64,000 bases of DNA from Microbispora triticiradicis (GCA_003260025.2 QFZU02000031.1:124001-188000); one strand, 5' to 3'; shown: positions 8,771-17,913, numbered from the stretch's first letter. Translations and numbers: made by a program. Notes: generated from the letters alone by a model not told the origin.

Positions 8771-10060
8771 TCAGGCGGCGGCCCGGACCTTGGCGATGAT
8801 CTCCGTACGCGACTCGGTCCAGAGCACGGCGAGCACCGCCGCGGCGCACAGCCCGGCGATCCCCGCCAGCGTCACGACCGGCTCTGGACCGAGCCGCTGG
8901 GCCGCGGCGCCCCCGATGAGGATGCCGGTGCCCTGGGCGGCCATCAGCCCCGACTGCACCAGCCCGAACGCGGCGGCCCGCCCGGACGGCGGCACGCACT
9001 GCACGAAGGCCGCATTGGCCGCGAGCTGGTACGCCCCGCCGACGCCGGACAGCACCCACAGGGCCAGCACGCCCTCCAGCGGCGGCCGTGCGACGCACAC
9101 CACGAGCGGCGCGCAGGTCAGCATGGCCAGCCAGCCCATCCCCCGCAGCCGGCCCACCGGCGTGACGAACCGCCCGAAGACGAAGGCCCCGAGCACGGTC
9201 CCCGTCGGCATCGCCGCCATCAGCAGGCCCGTGATCACCGCCACCGGCAGCCGCCCGTCGGCCAGCGTCGCGGCGTACGGCGCGGCGATCCCCTCCGGCA
9301 GCACGTAGAACCCGCACAGCAGGGCGAACAGCACGAGCGTACGCAGCCGCCGCTCCCTGAAGACCAGCCGGGCGCCGGCCCGCGTCATCCGCCACACAGA
9401 CGGCCGCTCGCCGTCCTCCCGCTCGGGCGCCGGACGGCGGCGCACCCCCGCGAAGATCACCAGCGCCGACCCGAGGAACGTCGCGCAGTCCAGCGCCAGC
9501 GCGCGGTACGGCCCCAGCACGGCGATCGCGGCGCCCCCGGCGGCGAACCCGAGCATCTGCACGGCCTGGTTCGTCATGTTCTGCAGCGCCGACCCCACGA
9601 CGTACCGGTCGCCCTCCAGCACCTCGGGCAGCAGCGCCGCGCGGGCGGCGGAGAACGGCGCGCCGAGCAGGACGACGCAGAAGACCAGCGCGCACAGCAC
9701 GGGGAACGGCGTCGCCGGAACGGCCATCGCGGCCATCGTCAGGGCACGCAGCAGATCGCACCAGAGCATCACCCGCCTGCGCGGATACCGGTCGGCGAGC
9801 CCGGCCAGCAGGGGACCGCCCAGGATGGGCGGCAGATAGGTCAGCGCGTAGACCGACGCCGTGGCCAGAGGCGACGCCGTACGGCTGTAGACGAGCACGG
9901 CGAGCGCCACCTGGGCGAGCTGGTCACCCAGCAGCGACATGCCCTGACCGAGCCACAGGGACCGGAACTCGGGGATCGCGGCGACCTCGCGGTAGGTGAC
10001 GCGGGTCGCGGGAGGACGGCGGTGCCGGCCGGACAGCCTGCCGGGTTCGGTGGCCGCCAT
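8771..10060 (-). CDS. MFS exporter (EntS/MFS_3 type)
   Basis: This is a twelve-helix major facilitator of about 429 residues, probably an exporter of small molecules or siderophores. Near the N-terminus SLLGDQLAQVALAVLVY is followed by the loop 2-3 motif LAGLADRYPRRRVM. Further helices alternate to the C-terminus, with GAFVFGRFVTPVGRLRG in the second half. I chose the ATG at 10060 because GGAG lies 4 bases upstream and the longer frame to 10147 adds a basic, non-conserved stretch. The substrate cannot be read from sequence. Confidence 0.8.
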   Translation of the reverse strand: MAATEPGRLSGRHRRPPATRVTYREVAAIPEFRSLWLGQGMSLLGDQLAQVALAVLVYSRTASPLATASVYALTYLPPILGGPLLAGLADRYPRRRVMLWCDLLRALTMAAMAVPATPFPVLCALVFCVVLLGAPFSAARAALLPEVLEGDRYVVGSALQNMTNQAVQMLGFAAGGAAIAVLGPYRALALDCATFLGSALVIFAGVRRRPAPEREDGERPSVWRMTRAGARLVFRERRLRTLVLFALLCGFYVLPEGIAAPYAATLADGRLPVAVITGLLMAAMPTGTVLGAFVFGRFVTPVGRLRGMGWLAMLTCAPLVVCVARPPLEGVLALWVLSGVGGAYQLAANAAFVQCVPPSGRAAAFGLVQSGLMAAQGTGILIGGAAAQRLGPEPVVTLAGIAGLCAAAVLAVLWTESRTEIIAKVRAAA

Positions 10061-10190
10061 CTCACTCCGCAGGAATCGCCCCGCCGGCGACGGCCGCCGG
10101 TGCTCGCCGCGGCCGGAGAATCTGACAGTGCGTGGTCGCCATGTCACTTACAGTGCCCGGCGAGCACGCCTTTTGCAAGCGATAGGTCAT

Positions 10191-10211
10191 CCCCAGGCCA
10201 GGAGCCTGGGG
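10191..10211 (-). terminator. Stem-loop after the zincin gene
   Basis: CCCCAGGC-CAGGA-GCCTGGGG is a perfect 8-bp stem with a 5-nt loop that begins at the base next to the zincin stop codon. There is no U tract, as is common for actinomycete terminators. Confidence 0.55.
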
Positions 10212-10553
10212 TCACCACCCGAGTTCGTGCAACCGGTCGTCGTCGATGCCGAAGTGGTGGGCGATCTCGTGGACGACGGTGACCCGGACCTCCTCGACCA
10301 CGTCGTCCTCGGTCTCGCAGATCTCCAGGGTCGGGTTGCGGTAGATCTCGATCCGGTCCGGGAGCACCCCCGAGTACCAGTCGCCCCGCTCGGTCAGCGG
10401 AATGCCGGTGTAGAGCCCGAGGAGCCCCGGCTCGGGCGGGTCGTCGACCACCACGACCACGACGTTGTCCATCACCTTCGCCAGGTCCGCGGGGATGGTG
10501 TCCAGCGCCTCGGCCACGAGTTCCTCGAACCTTCTCAGCGGGACGTCGATCAC
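10212..10553 (-). CDS. Minimal zincin-like metallopeptidase
   Basis: This protein of 113 residues belongs to the short zincin-like family (PF06262 type). It carries VVHEIAHHFGIDDDRLHELGW, in which HEIAH is the HExxH zinc site and the downstream Asp/His can complete metal binding. There is no signal peptide or membrane segment, so it acts in the cytoplasm. The GTG at 10553 is the start; the nearby ATG is out of frame. The target is unknown. It lies 12 bp downstream of the ABC permease stop and may be co-transcribed with it. Confidence 0.85.
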   Translation of the reverse strand: MIDVPLRRFEELVAEALDTIPADLAKVMDNVVVVVVDDPPEPGLLGLYTGIPLTERGDWYSGVLPDRIEIYRNPTLEICETEDDVVEEVRVTVVHEIAHHFGIDDDRLHELGW

Positions 10554-10565
10554 CGTCCCATCGTT

Positions 10566-11399
10566 TCACCGCGCGGTGGCCGTGCGGTAGCGGCGTACGG
10601 CGAGCGGTGCGAACACCGCGATGATCAGCACCGACCAGCAGACGGCGGCCGTCACCGGATGCCGGAGCGGCCAGGACGCGGCGGCCGAGCCCGGGTTGCC
10701 GAACAGCTCGCGGGCGGCCGAGACGACCGCGCTCATCGGGTTCCAGTCCGCGACGGCCCGCAGCCAGCCCGGCAGCCCCTCCAGCGGCACGAACGCGTTG
10801 GCCAGGAAGGTCATCGGAAGCACCCAGGAGAAGGTCAGCCCATCCGCCTGCGCCCCGCTCCTCGCGAACAGCCCGAGGTACGTGCCCACCCACATCATCG
10901 CGAACCCGAACAGGGCGAGCAGCGCGAACCCGGCCAGCACCCGGAACGGGTTCCCGTGCGGACGCCAACCTGCTATGACCAGGCCGGTGACCGCCATCAT
11001 GGCGAGCGACAGCATGGCGCGGGACAGGTCGGCGAGCCCGCGCCCGGCCAGTACGGCGCCGCGCGCGATCGGCTGGGTGCGGAGGCGGTCGATGACGCCG
11101 CGCGCCATGTCCTCGGCGACCGCCGTCGCGGCCGACACCGTGCCCATCGCCATGACCTGCATGAAGATGCCGGGCATCAGGTAGTTCCGGTAGTCGCCCC
11201 CGCCGGGCAGCGTGATCGCGCTGCCGAAGACGTACCCGAACAGGACGGTCATGATGACCGGGAAGACCAGCACGCTCGCGAGCTCGGCGGGCTGGGCGCG
11301 CAACCGGGAGTAGCTTCGCCCGGCGAGCACGAGCGTGTCGGTGAGGCCCGAGCGCAGCCGTCCGAGAGCGGTGGCCGGGGGATCCATGGGGACGGTCAT
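10566..11399 (-). CDS. ABC-2 type permease of a drug exporter (DrrB-like)
   Basis: This is an integral membrane permease of 277 residues with about six helices, paired with the ATPase upstream. Family features are FPVIMTVLFGYVFGSA, the segment MPGIFMQVMAMGTVSAATAVAEDMARGVIDRLRTQPIAR (the coupling loop of DrrB-type exporters), and NAFVPLEGLPGWLRAVADWNP. The start overlaps the ATPase stop by 4 bp (ATGA), which shows translational coupling. The pair is controlled by the divergent TetR gene. Confidence 0.88.
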   Translation of the reverse strand: MTVPMDPPATALGRLRSGLTDTLVLAGRSYSRLRAQPAELASVLVFPVIMTVLFGYVFGSAITLPGGGDYRNYLMPGIFMQVMAMGTVSAATAVAEDMARGVIDRLRTQPIARGAVLAGRGLADLSRAMLSLAMMAVTGLVIAGWRPHGNPFRVLAGFALLALFGFAMMWVGTYLGLFARSGAQADGLTFSWVLPMTFLANAFVPLEGLPGWLRAVADWNPMSAVVSAARELFGNPGSAAASWPLRHPVTAAVCWSVLIIAVFAPLAVRRYRTATAR

Positions 11400-12472
11400 G
11401 CCGCGTCCGCTCCCGTCAGCCGCAGGAACACCTCGTCGAGCGTCGGGCGGCGCAGGCCCAGGTCCTCCACGGCGATGCCGGCGGCGTTCAGGGCGGAGGC
11501 CACCGCGACCAGCGAGGCGGCCCCGTCCGGAACGGGTACGGCGAGCCGCCGCTCGCCGGGGTCGATCTCCATGTCGCCCGCGGCGCGAACTCCTGCGCCG
11601 TTCCCGGAGCCGGCGAAAGGGCCCGCCAAGGAGCCCGCTGAGGGGCCCGCTCCGGGGCCTGTTGCGGGACCTGCTCCGGCACCTGTTCCGGGGCCTGCGC
11701 CCGGGCCTGTTGCGGGCCTGCCGGGGAGCGCGTCGCGGATCACCTCAGCCCCGCGTGTCAGGTCCGCCGCCTCGCGGAAGGCCACGTACAGCCGGTCTCC
11801 GCCCACCCTCGCCTTGAGCGCGGCCGGTGAGCCGGACGCGACGACCCGCCCGGCGTCGAGGACCGCGATCCGGTCGGCCAGCCGGTCGGCCTCGTCCAGA
11901 TACTGGGTCGTGAGCAGCAGCGTCGTGCCCTCGTCCGCCAGTTCGCGCAGCAGGTCCCACAGGGCCAGCCGGCTTCTGGGGTCGAGGCCGGTGGTCGGCT
12001 CGTCGAGGAAGAGCACGGGCGGCTCGACGACGAGGCTCGCGGCCAGGTCGAGCCGGCGCCGCATGCCGCCGGAGTACGTCCCGGCCGGCCGGTCCGCCGC
12101 CTCGGCCAGGCCGAAGCGATCCAGCAGTTCCCCGGCCCTGCTCCGGGCCGTACGGCGGGGCAGGTGGCGGAGCCGGCCGAACAGCTCCAGGTTGCCGCGC
12201 CCGGTGAGCAGCTCGTCCACGGCCGCGTGCTGCCCGGCCAGGCCGATGCGGTAGCGGAGCCGATCGGCGTCCCGGACGACGTCGCATCCGGCCACCCGGG
12301 CCGAGCCGCCGTCCGGGCGCAGCAGCGTCGTGAGGATGCGCACGAGGGTCGTCTTGCCCGCGCCGTTGGGTCCCAGCAGCCCGCAGACCGAGCCGCGCGG
12401 CACGTCGAGGTCGACGCCCCGCAACGCCTCGGCGGGCCCGTACCTCTTGCGCAGTCCTTCCGCATGGATCAC
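11396..12472 (-). CDS. ABC exporter ATPase (DrrA-like) with low-complexity insert
   Basis: This is an ATP-binding subunit of about 358 residues. It has Walker [10 protein letters not shown], signature [12 protein letters not shown], Walker [13 protein letters not shown], and the DrrA-type C-terminal region ([16 protein letters not shown]) that contacts the permease. The GTG at 12472 has GGAG six bases upstream; the longer frame to 12514 runs through the operator. Residues of about 255-300 are an unusual Gly/Ala/Pro-rich stretch ([16 protein letters not shown] and onward), absent from typical DrrA proteins and probably a repeat expansion in the linker before the C-terminal domain. Confidence 0.9.
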   Translation of the reverse strand: MIHAEGLRKRYGPAEALRGVDLDVPRGSVCGLLGPNGAGKTTLVRILTTLLRPDGGSARVAGCDVVRDADRLRYRIGLAGQHAAVDELLTGRGNLELFGRLRHLPRRTARSRAGELLDRFGLAEAADRPAGTYSGGMRRRLDLAASLVVEPPVLFLDEPTTGLDPRSRLALWDLLRELADEGTTLLLTTQYLDEADRLADRIAVLDAGRVVASGSPAALKARVGGDRLYVAFREAADLTRGAEVIRDALPGRPATGPGAGPGTGAGAGPATGPGAGPSAGSLAGPFAGSGNGAGVRAAGDMEIDPGERRLAVPVPDGAASLVAVASALNAAGIAVEDLGLRRPTLDEVFLRLTGADAA

Positions 12473-12482
12473 GGCCGTCTCC

Positions 12483-12531
12483 TTAACGCCGTTAAATTTA
12501 ACAACGTTAAGCATGAATCGAACGTCGTTAA
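12483..12531. promoter_or_regulatory. TetR operator cluster (TTAAC-N3-GTTAA) in a divergent promoter
   Basis: Three copies of one motif fill the space between the exporter ATPase and the TetR gene: TTAACGCCGTTAA (12483-12495), TTAACAACGTTAA (12498-12510) and the weaker CGAACGTCGTTAA (12519-12531). The spacings are 15 and 21 bp. The first two are perfect in both arms. Confidence 0.75.
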
Positions 12532-12541
12532 GCTGTCAACC

Positions 12542-13201
12542 GTGGCACTCGAACGCGGCACGATCGTCAGCACCGCGCTGCGGTTGCTGGACGAGGTTGG
12601 GCTGGAGAAGCTGACCCTGCGCAGGCTGGCCGCCGAGCTGGGCGTACAGGCCCCCGCGCTCTACTGGCACTTCCGGAGCAAGCAGGAGCTTCTGGACGAG
12701 ATGGCCGACGCCATCGCCGTACAGGAGGCGCCCTCACTGCGGCCGCTCGCCGAGGGCGAGCCGTGGGAGGAGTGGCTGGCGGAGTGGTTCCGCGGCCGGC
12801 GCCGCGTCTTCAGGTCGCACCGGGACACCGTCCGCCTCACCGCGGGCACCCACCCCGGTGCCGAGACCCTGCGCACCGCCGAGACGATTCTGGAGTCGCT
12901 GGTGCGGGCCGGATTCACGCCCAGGGACGCGATGTGGGGGATCGGCACGCTCGGGAACTTCCTCGGCGGGTTCGTGCTGGAGGAGCAGGCCGACCAGGAG
13001 AGAGGCCTGGTCGGACAGGATAAGTTCGAGGAGGCGCTCGAGGCGCTCGCGCCGTACCCCCACCTGCGTGCGGTGATGGCCGACACCGGCGCGCCGCAGA
13101 GCGACGCGGCCTTCGAGCACGGCCTGGCGTTGATTCTGGCCGGGATGAGGACGCGTATCGAGGCGACGCGGGGTATGCACAAAAACGATGGAGATCTCTA
13201 G
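12542..13201 (+). CDS. TetR-family repressor of the adjacent ABC exporter
   Basis: This one-component repressor of 219 residues has the N-terminal [24 protein letters not shown] and a C-terminal domain of the tetracycline-repressor type ([20 protein letters not shown] onward). The GTG at 12542 has no ribosome binding site, so a leaderless transcript starting at the operator is likely. It is divergent from the ABC exporter pair and separated by three TTAAC-N3-GTTAA sites, so it very probably represses both units until a drug-like ligand binds. Confidence 0.85.
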   Translation: MALERGTIVSTALRLLDEVGLEKLTLRRLAAELGVQAPALYWHFRSKQELLDEMADAIAVQEAPSLRPLAEGEPWEEWLAEWFRGRRRVFRSHRDTVRLTAGTHPGAETLRTAETILESLVRAGFTPRDAMWGIGTLGNFLGGFVLEEQADQERGLVGQDKFEEALEALAPYPHLRAVMADTGAPQSDAAFEHGLALILAGMRTRIEATRGMHKNDGDL

Positions 13202-13202
13202 G

Positions 13203-14807
13203 GTGAGGGCCTTTGCCCGGAAGGCGGCCGGCAGCCGGACCGCCGCCGTTCTCGCGGTCGTGCTGGCGGCGGTGGTCGGCGGCTGGCTCGGGCTGGCGCT
13301 CGGTGCCAAGGTGGACACGCCGGTCGGCCCCGCCGACATCGGCATGTCCATCTCCCCGTCGCTGCGCGGGGAGACCGTCGTCGACGTGCGGCCTCTCGGG
13401 ACGCTGAAATTCAACACCCACGACGGCCCGGTACGGCTCGGCCTGACGATCGAGGCGGTCCACCCCGACGTGGCCGAGGACATCATCAAGAACCCCCGGT
13501 GGGCCGACCGGCTCCCGACGACCATCGAGACCGACGTGATCGAGGGACTGCGCCGGCTCGCCGTACGGGCGGCCCTGTTCGCCGTCGCCGCGGGGTTCGT
13601 CACGGGCCTGGTCGTCTTCCGGCGCCTGTCCCGGGCGGCCTGGACCGCGGGTGGCTCCCTGGTCATGGTGGCGGTCCTCGGGGGCGTGTCGGCGCTGACG
13701 TTCAACCCCCGCTCGATCGCCGAGCCCCGGTACACCGGGCTGCTCACCGGCGTGCCGTCCCTGGTCGGCGACGCCCGGTCGATCGTGACCAAGTTCTCCG
13801 AGTATCGCGGCCAGCTCGCCAAGCTGGTGACCAACGTCTCCCAGCTGTACGAGGCCGGGTCGAACCTGCCGATCTTCGACCCCGACCCGGACACGATCAG
13901 GGTGCTGCACGTCTCCGACCTGCACATCAACCCGATCGGCTGGAACGTCATCAAGTCGCTGAAGGACCAGTTCAAGGTGCAGTTCGTCGTCGACACCGGC
14001 GACATCAGCGACCACGGCACCAAGCCGGAGAACGAGTTCGTCAAGGAGATCGGCTCGCTCGGGGTGCCGTACGTCTACGTGCGGGGCAACCACGACTCCA
14101 AGAGCACCCAGGACGCGGTCGCCAAGCAGAAGAACGCGATCGTGCTCGACGGCAACGCCGTCACGGTCAACGGGCTGACCGTCTACGGCCTCGGCGACCC
14201 GAGGTTCACCCCCGACAAGGCCGTCCAGGTGGACGGCGACTCCAGCGAGAGTCTCCTCGACCTCGGCCGGACCAACGCCCTGAAGCTGGCGCCCCGCGAC
14301 TGGTCGCGGTCGAAGTCCACCTCCGCCCCCGACCGGATCCCCGCCGACATCGTGGCCGTCCACGACCCCACCGTGGGCCGCGGTTTCTCCGGGTACGTCC
14401 CCCTGGTGCTGACCGGGCACGTCCACGCGCGGTCCACCCAGCTGATGCCCACGGGAACCCGGCTGATGATCCAGGGCTCCACGGGCGGCGCCGGCCTGCG
14501 CGGCCTGGAGCACGACGAACCGACGCCGCTCACCGCCTCGGTGCTCTACTTCAACAAGAAGAGCCACCGGCTGGAGGCCTGGGACGACATCACCGTCGGC
14601 GGCCTCGGCGAGCAGTGGATCCAGTGCCAGCGTCGTATCGAGCCGGACCCGGGCCGTACAATTTTCCCGGAGTCGCAGCAGGCGCCGTCCCCGACGGCAA
14701 GCGGCGGCGGCTCCCCGTCGCCAACCGCTTTGGCATCGGGGGCAAACGTCCCCTATGCTTCAGAGGTCTCCGACGGAAGGCGTCACGGAACAGGGCGAAA
14801 GCCTTGA
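13203..14807 (+). CDS. Membrane-anchored metallophosphoesterase
   Basis: This calcineurin-like phosphoesterase of about 534 residues has an N-terminal membrane helix (about 10-32), two more near residues 125-175, and a catalytic domain facing the outside or cytoplasm. The metal-binding motifs appear in order: VSDLHINP, DTGDISDHG, RGNHDS, AVHD and LTGHVHARS. The GTG at 13203 has GGAG nine bases upstream, whereas the ATG at 13188 lies inside the TetR gene and lacks one. The last 45 residues are Ser/Pro/Gly-rich, and the stop codon directly abuts the 5' end of tRNA-Glu. The substrate is unknown. Confidence 0.85.
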   Translation: MRAFARKAAGSRTAAVLAVVLAAVVGGWLGLALGAKVDTPVGPADIGMSISPSLRGETVVDVRPLGTLKFNTHDGPVRLGLTIEAVHPDVAEDIIKNPRWADRLPTTIETDVIEGLRRLAVRAALFAVAAGFVTGLVVFRRLSRAAWTAGGSLVMVAVLGGVSALTFNPRSIAEPRYTGLLTGVPSLVGDARSIVTKFSEYRGQLAKLVTNVSQLYEAGSNLPIFDPDPDTIRVLHVSDLHINPIGWNVIKSLKDQFKVQFVVDTGDISDHGTKPENEFVKEIGSLGVPYVYVRGNHDSKSTQDAVAKQKNAIVLDGNAVTVNGLTVYGLGDPRFTPDKAVQVDGDSSESLLDLGRTNALKLAPRDWSRSKSTSAPDRIPADIVAVHDPTVGRGFSGYVPLVLTGHVHARSTQLMPTGTRLMIQGSTGGAGLRGLEHDEPTPLTASVLYFNKKSHRLEAWDDITVGGLGEQWIQCQRRIEPDPGRTIFPESQQAPSPTASGGGSPSPTALASGANVPYASEVSDGRRHGTGRKP

Positions 14808-14880
14808 GCCCCCATCGTCTAGCGGCCTAGGACACCGCCCTTTCAAGGCGGCGGCACGGGTTCGAATCCCGTTGGGGGCA
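14808..14880 (+). tRNA. tRNA-Glu (anticodon TTC)
   Basis: The acceptor GCCCCCA pairs with TGGGGGC, and the anticodon stem CCGCC/GGCGG holds the loop CTTTCAA. CCA is not encoded. It starts on the base after the metallophosphoesterase stop codon. Confidence 0.97.
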
Positions 14881-14988
14881 CGTGGAGCGCGTCGAGCGCA
14901 CCGGAAGACGGAAGGTCGGAAGACCTCCCGGAAGCTGGTAAGCTAGGCGAGCCGAACAACACGGGAGCGAAAATCTCCCGGACATAGA

Positions 14989-15063
14989 GGTCCTGTAGAG
15001 CAGTTTGGAGTGCTCGCCACCCTGTCAAGGTGGAGGTCGCGGGTTCAAGTCCCGTCAGGACCG
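14989..15063 (+). tRNA. tRNA-Asp (anticodon GTC)
   Basis: The acceptor GGTCCTG pairs with CAGGACC, and the anticodon stem CCACC/GGTGG holds CTGTCAA. The T arm is GCGGG-TTCAAGT-CCCGT. Confidence 0.96.
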
Positions 15064-15083
15064 CGTACGGCGGCAGCCGCCGA

Positions 15084-15157
15084 GGTCAGGTAGCTCAGTT
15101 GGTACGAGCGTCCGCCTGAAAAGCGGAAGGTCGGCAGTTCGACCCTGCCCCTGACCA
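15084..15157 (+). tRNA. tRNA-Phe (anticodon GAA), probable integration target
   Basis: The acceptor GGTCAGG pairs with CCTGACC, and the anticodon stem TCCGC/GCGGA holds the loop CTGAAAA. CCA is encoded at 15158-15160. The sequence from the anticodon loop onward is repeated 11.1 kb downstream, which marks this gene as an integration site. Confidence 0.97.
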
Positions 15158-15186
15158 CCACCATTGAACAGCCCAAACGCCCCGAG
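15114..15186 (+). repeat. Proximal att-like direct repeat in tRNA-Phe
   Basis: The 73 bases from the anticodon loop of tRNA-Phe to the first arm of its terminator recur at 26250-26321 with one base deleted (in the A run) and one substitution (ccattg versus cccttg). A core that starts at the anticodon loop and runs past the 3' end is usual for tyrosine-integrase attachment sites. Confidence 0.75.
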
Positions 15187-15209
15187 CGATCACGCTCCGG
15201 GGCGTTTTT
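15175..15209 (+). terminator. Intrinsic terminator of the tRNA cluster
   Basis: AAACGCCCCGAGCG pairs with CGCTCCGGGGCGTTT around a short loop (one bulged base), and five T residues end at 15209. It directly follows tRNA-Phe. Confidence 0.85.
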
Positions 15210-15234
15210 GATCTCCAGTGACAGCAACGTGGCT

Positions 15235-15414
15235 TCAGGTGCCGAAACTGGCGACACGGAAGTGGCTGCGCTTGAGCGTGGTGCGGCCAGCAGCGGAGCT
15301 TTGACAGCAGCACGCTTTCAGGGCCGCGACGGCACGTTCGCCGAGGGTCCGGATGCGCGCGTGTGCTCGGTTGACGGCCTTCTGCCCACGTGACAGCCGC
15401 GGGCGGTGCCGGTT
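15235..15414 (-). pseudogene. IS5-family transposase remnant (C-terminal end)
   Basis: The minus strand reads RLSRGQKAVNRAHARIRTLG then ERAVAALK, the C-terminal block of IS5-type DDE transposases (GQKAVNRAHARIRALGERA...TLK). The next conserved piece, LLSKLRCWPHHAQAQ, continues in another frame from about 15313, so there is a frameshift. Nothing upstream to 15878 can be assigned: the minus-strand frame above it (CVSDGGFSAHELSPCMGEAL) resembles no family I know. It lies next to the tRNA-Phe repeat, at the edge of the proposed island. Confidence 0.7.
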
Positions 15415-15878
15415 CTGCTCAAGACGAGAGCTGTCCACGTTGAAGAGAATTAAGTCAAGGTCGACAGACGGTATCCAGCTTGGCGACCATGTTGGAATTC
15501 GTGCTCGGTCCAAGGGTGGTTGCCGTCCCATTGGTAGAAGAGACGGGTGCCATATTCTCTGATTGGCACTGAAATAGGCTGCTCTCGACAAGCTCTCTCT
15601 CCTGGGCGCCGCTCCGACATTGGCGGCGATCAACCCGCGGCCGCGTAGCAGGGCACGGTGACGCAGCAGAGCGTGGTTCAGCGCCTCCCCCATGCAGGGC
15701 GACAATTCGTGGGCCGAGAATCCTCCATCGCTCACGCAACGCGCGTACCCCACGCGAATGTCCGAGGCTGGGCGCTCGTCCGGGACCGGCGCCGACTCGA
15801 TGCCGGCGGCAACGCGGCTGGACCATTCCGGCGCGCGATGCCGATGGGGTTGATCGCGAACACGGTGACGGCGATGCT

Positions 15879-16724
15879 GTGGGCGTGGAGTACGTGTCCA
15901 GAGTGCCGCGACCGCCGCTGGACGGGCTGATCGACGACCTTTACTACCTGGAGGGTGCGCCGCCGTACGCCCGGCTGACGCTGCCGCCGATGCCGGCGGC
16001 GTTGCTCATCGTCAATCTCGGGGCGCCGTTCCGCATCCGCGCCGGCGCCGACATCGAGACGGCCGAGTACGCCGACGGCTGCGTGGTCGCCATGCCCACC
16101 CGCGCGGTGGAGTTCGGCTACCCACTCCGGACCCGGTCCGTGGGCGTGCACGTCAAGCCGTGGGGGCTGGCGCCGTTCCTGCCGATGCCCGCGGCCGAGC
16201 TGTGTGACCGGCCGGTGACGGTGGAGCAGGTTTGGGGCCGGCCCGCCGTTGCCGAGCTGCGAGACCGGCTGGCCACGGCGAGCGGGCCGCACGAGATGCT
16301 GACGCTGCTCGAGGAGGAGCTGATGCGACGGCTGTGCGAGACCGCCGGCCTGGGGCTGGTCCGCCATACGAGCAGCGTCATCGCGGCGACCGGCGGGGCG
16401 GTGGCGATCGGCGACCTGCGTGTGGCAGCCGGTGTCAGCAGCACTCATCTGACGCAGCGGTTCAAGGAGCTCATCGGCGTCACGCCGAAGCGGCTGGCCC
16501 GCACCTACCGCTTCGCCGCCACCGTGTTCGCGATCGACCCCGCCGGACCGATCGACTGGGGTGACCTCGCCGGTGGCGCGGGCTACTTCGACCAGGCGCA
16601 CTTCGGCCACGAGTTCCGGGCGTTCACCGGGCTCACGCCGACCCGGTACGTCGAAGTCCGGAGGCGGTTCCTGCGCGAACATCCCGGCCACGTGCTGGAC
16701 GGCTGGCCGCTGCCGGCCGATTGA
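15879..16724 (+). CDS. AraC-family transcriptional regulator
   Basis: This protein of 281 residues has an N-terminal ligand/cupin-like domain typical of short AraC regulators (PPLDGLIDDLYYLEGAPPYARL) and a C-terminal double HTH: GDLRVAAGVSSTHLTQRFKE and later AGYFDQAHFGHEFRAFTGLTP. The GTG at 15879 lacks a clear ribosome binding site, and the GTGs at 15885 or 15894 are alternatives. It is 65 bp upstream of the DHFR-like gene on the same strand, a common pairing in actinomycetes in which the regulator controls the small reductase-like protein. Confidence 0.88.
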   Translation: MGVEYVSRVPRPPLDGLIDDLYYLEGAPPYARLTLPPMPAALLIVNLGAPFRIRAGADIETAEYADGCVVAMPTRAVEFGYPLRTRSVGVHVKPWGLAPFLPMPAAELCDRPVTVEQVWGRPAVAELRDRLATASGPHEMLTLLEEELMRRLCETAGLGLVRHTSSVIAATGGAVAIGDLRVAAGVSSTHLTQRFKELIGVTPKRLARTYRFAATVFAIDPAGPIDWGDLAGGAGYFDQAHFGHEFRAFTGLTPTRYVEVRRRFLREHPGHVLDGWPLPAD

Positions 16725-16789
16725 TTTCTTACAAGAGCGACAGCTCACGACCCGCTAGCTTGGGGCACCCCGAAGCAGAGGAGAGCCCC

Positions 16790-17371
16790 GTGGGCAAGGT
16801 GGTCATGTACAGCTCGGTGTCGGTGGACGGCTTCGTCGCGGACGAGGATGACCAGCCCGGACCGCTGTTCGACTGGTTGTCCAGCGGTGACGTCCCGTTG
16901 GACGAGAGTGGCGAGCTGAAGGTGTCGCAGACGTCCTACGACCACACCCGGGCGTACTGGGACCAGATCGCAGTCACGATCGTCGGCCGCCACGTCTTCG
17001 ACCTGACGGACGGCTGGGGCGGCAAGCCGCCGGGTGGCGTCGACCACGTGGTCGTCGTGTCGCACCGGCCGATGCCCGAGGGCTGGGACCCCGAGGCGCC
17101 GTTTCACTTCGTCGACGGCGTCGAGGCGGCCGTGGCCAAGGCGCAGGAGCTTGCGGGTGACCGCTTGGTCGAGGTCGCCGCCGGTGACGTCGGCGGCCAG
17201 GTGCTCGCCGCGGGCCTGGTCGACGAGGTGCGCATGGATGTCGTACCCGTCGTGTTCGGGTCCGGCAAGCGCTACTTCGGGTCGGTCCACGCGCAGCACC
17301 TGTTGGAGGATCCTGACGTGGTGATTCAGGGCAACCGGGTGCTTCACCTGCGCTATCGGGTGCGCCGTTGA
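16790..17371 (+). CDS. Dihydrofolate reductase/RibD-C family protein
   Basis: This cytosolic protein of 193 residues starts MYSSVSVDGFVAD, the opening strand of the DHFR fold. It ends with the nucleotide-binding and RibD-like block VEVAAGDVGGQVLAAGLVDE and VVPVVFGSGKRYF. GAGGAG precedes the GTG at 16790. Members of this group are NADPH-dependent reductases of unassigned substrate rather than true FolA. It probably forms a unit with the AraC regulator upstream. Confidence 0.85.
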   Translation: MGKVVMYSSVSVDGFVADEDDQPGPLFDWLSSGDVPLDESGELKVSQTSYDHTRAYWDQIAVTIVGRHVFDLTDGWGGKPPGGVDHVVVVSHRPMPEGWDPEAPFHFVDGVEAAVAKAQELAGDRLVEVAAGDVGGQVLAAGLVDEVRMDVVPVVFGSGKRYFGSVHAQHLLEDPDVVIQGNRVLHLRYRVRR

Positions 17372-17506
17372 CATGAGCGGGCACACGAACAAGCCCACCG
17401 CGAACGGCGACACAAGATCGGGGCCTCCGGCCGCGTTCGCGCATCGCTGTCCCTGATCGGGCAGCCGACGCCGTTCCGCCCCAGCACCTCACCTGTGGCA
17501 TGTTCA

Positions 17507-17722
17507 ACTCAAGATCACTGGTCGCCGGTTGAAGTAGGCCAGTACGTCAGCGGCTCGCTTGCTCAGGGTGCGGCCGAGCTTGCCCAGCGGCTCGTGCGCC
17601 AGCTCCCGCGTGACGGTGTCCCGGGGTCTTCCTGCACACCCACAGCGTCGGCACCAGCCCTCGGCGCCGTCATCGGCCTCCAGGAACCGGCACGCCGTAA
17701 ACCCGTCGAGATCGCGGCGAAG
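17507..17722 (-). pseudogene. ISL3-family transposase remnant with internal deletion
   Basis: The minus-strand frame reads WCRRCGCAGRPRDTVTRELA then HEPLG, the N-terminal zinc-finger region of ISL3 transposases. It passes directly into LGRTLSKRAADVLAYFNR, which belongs near the C-terminus of the same family. About 250-300 residues carrying the catalytic DDE core are missing in frame. It lies between the DHFR-like gene and the cyanophycinase gene. The flanks 17372-17506 and 17723-17913 hold no gene I can support. Confidence 0.7.
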
Positions 17723-17913
17723 CGTTGCGCGGGCGTGGTGGGCTGCAACTGCCCGAGGAGTCGTCCAGGCAGCGCTCCGGGCCCGGGGCGCCTCCGCGGC
17801 GCCCTGTGCTCCGAGTAACGCGAGCACCCCGCTCCCAAACCGGACAATATCGCCGATAGGTGCTCTCGGATGATATTCGACCCCGGAGGGTAACAACTGG
17901 CCGAGGAGGGAGC

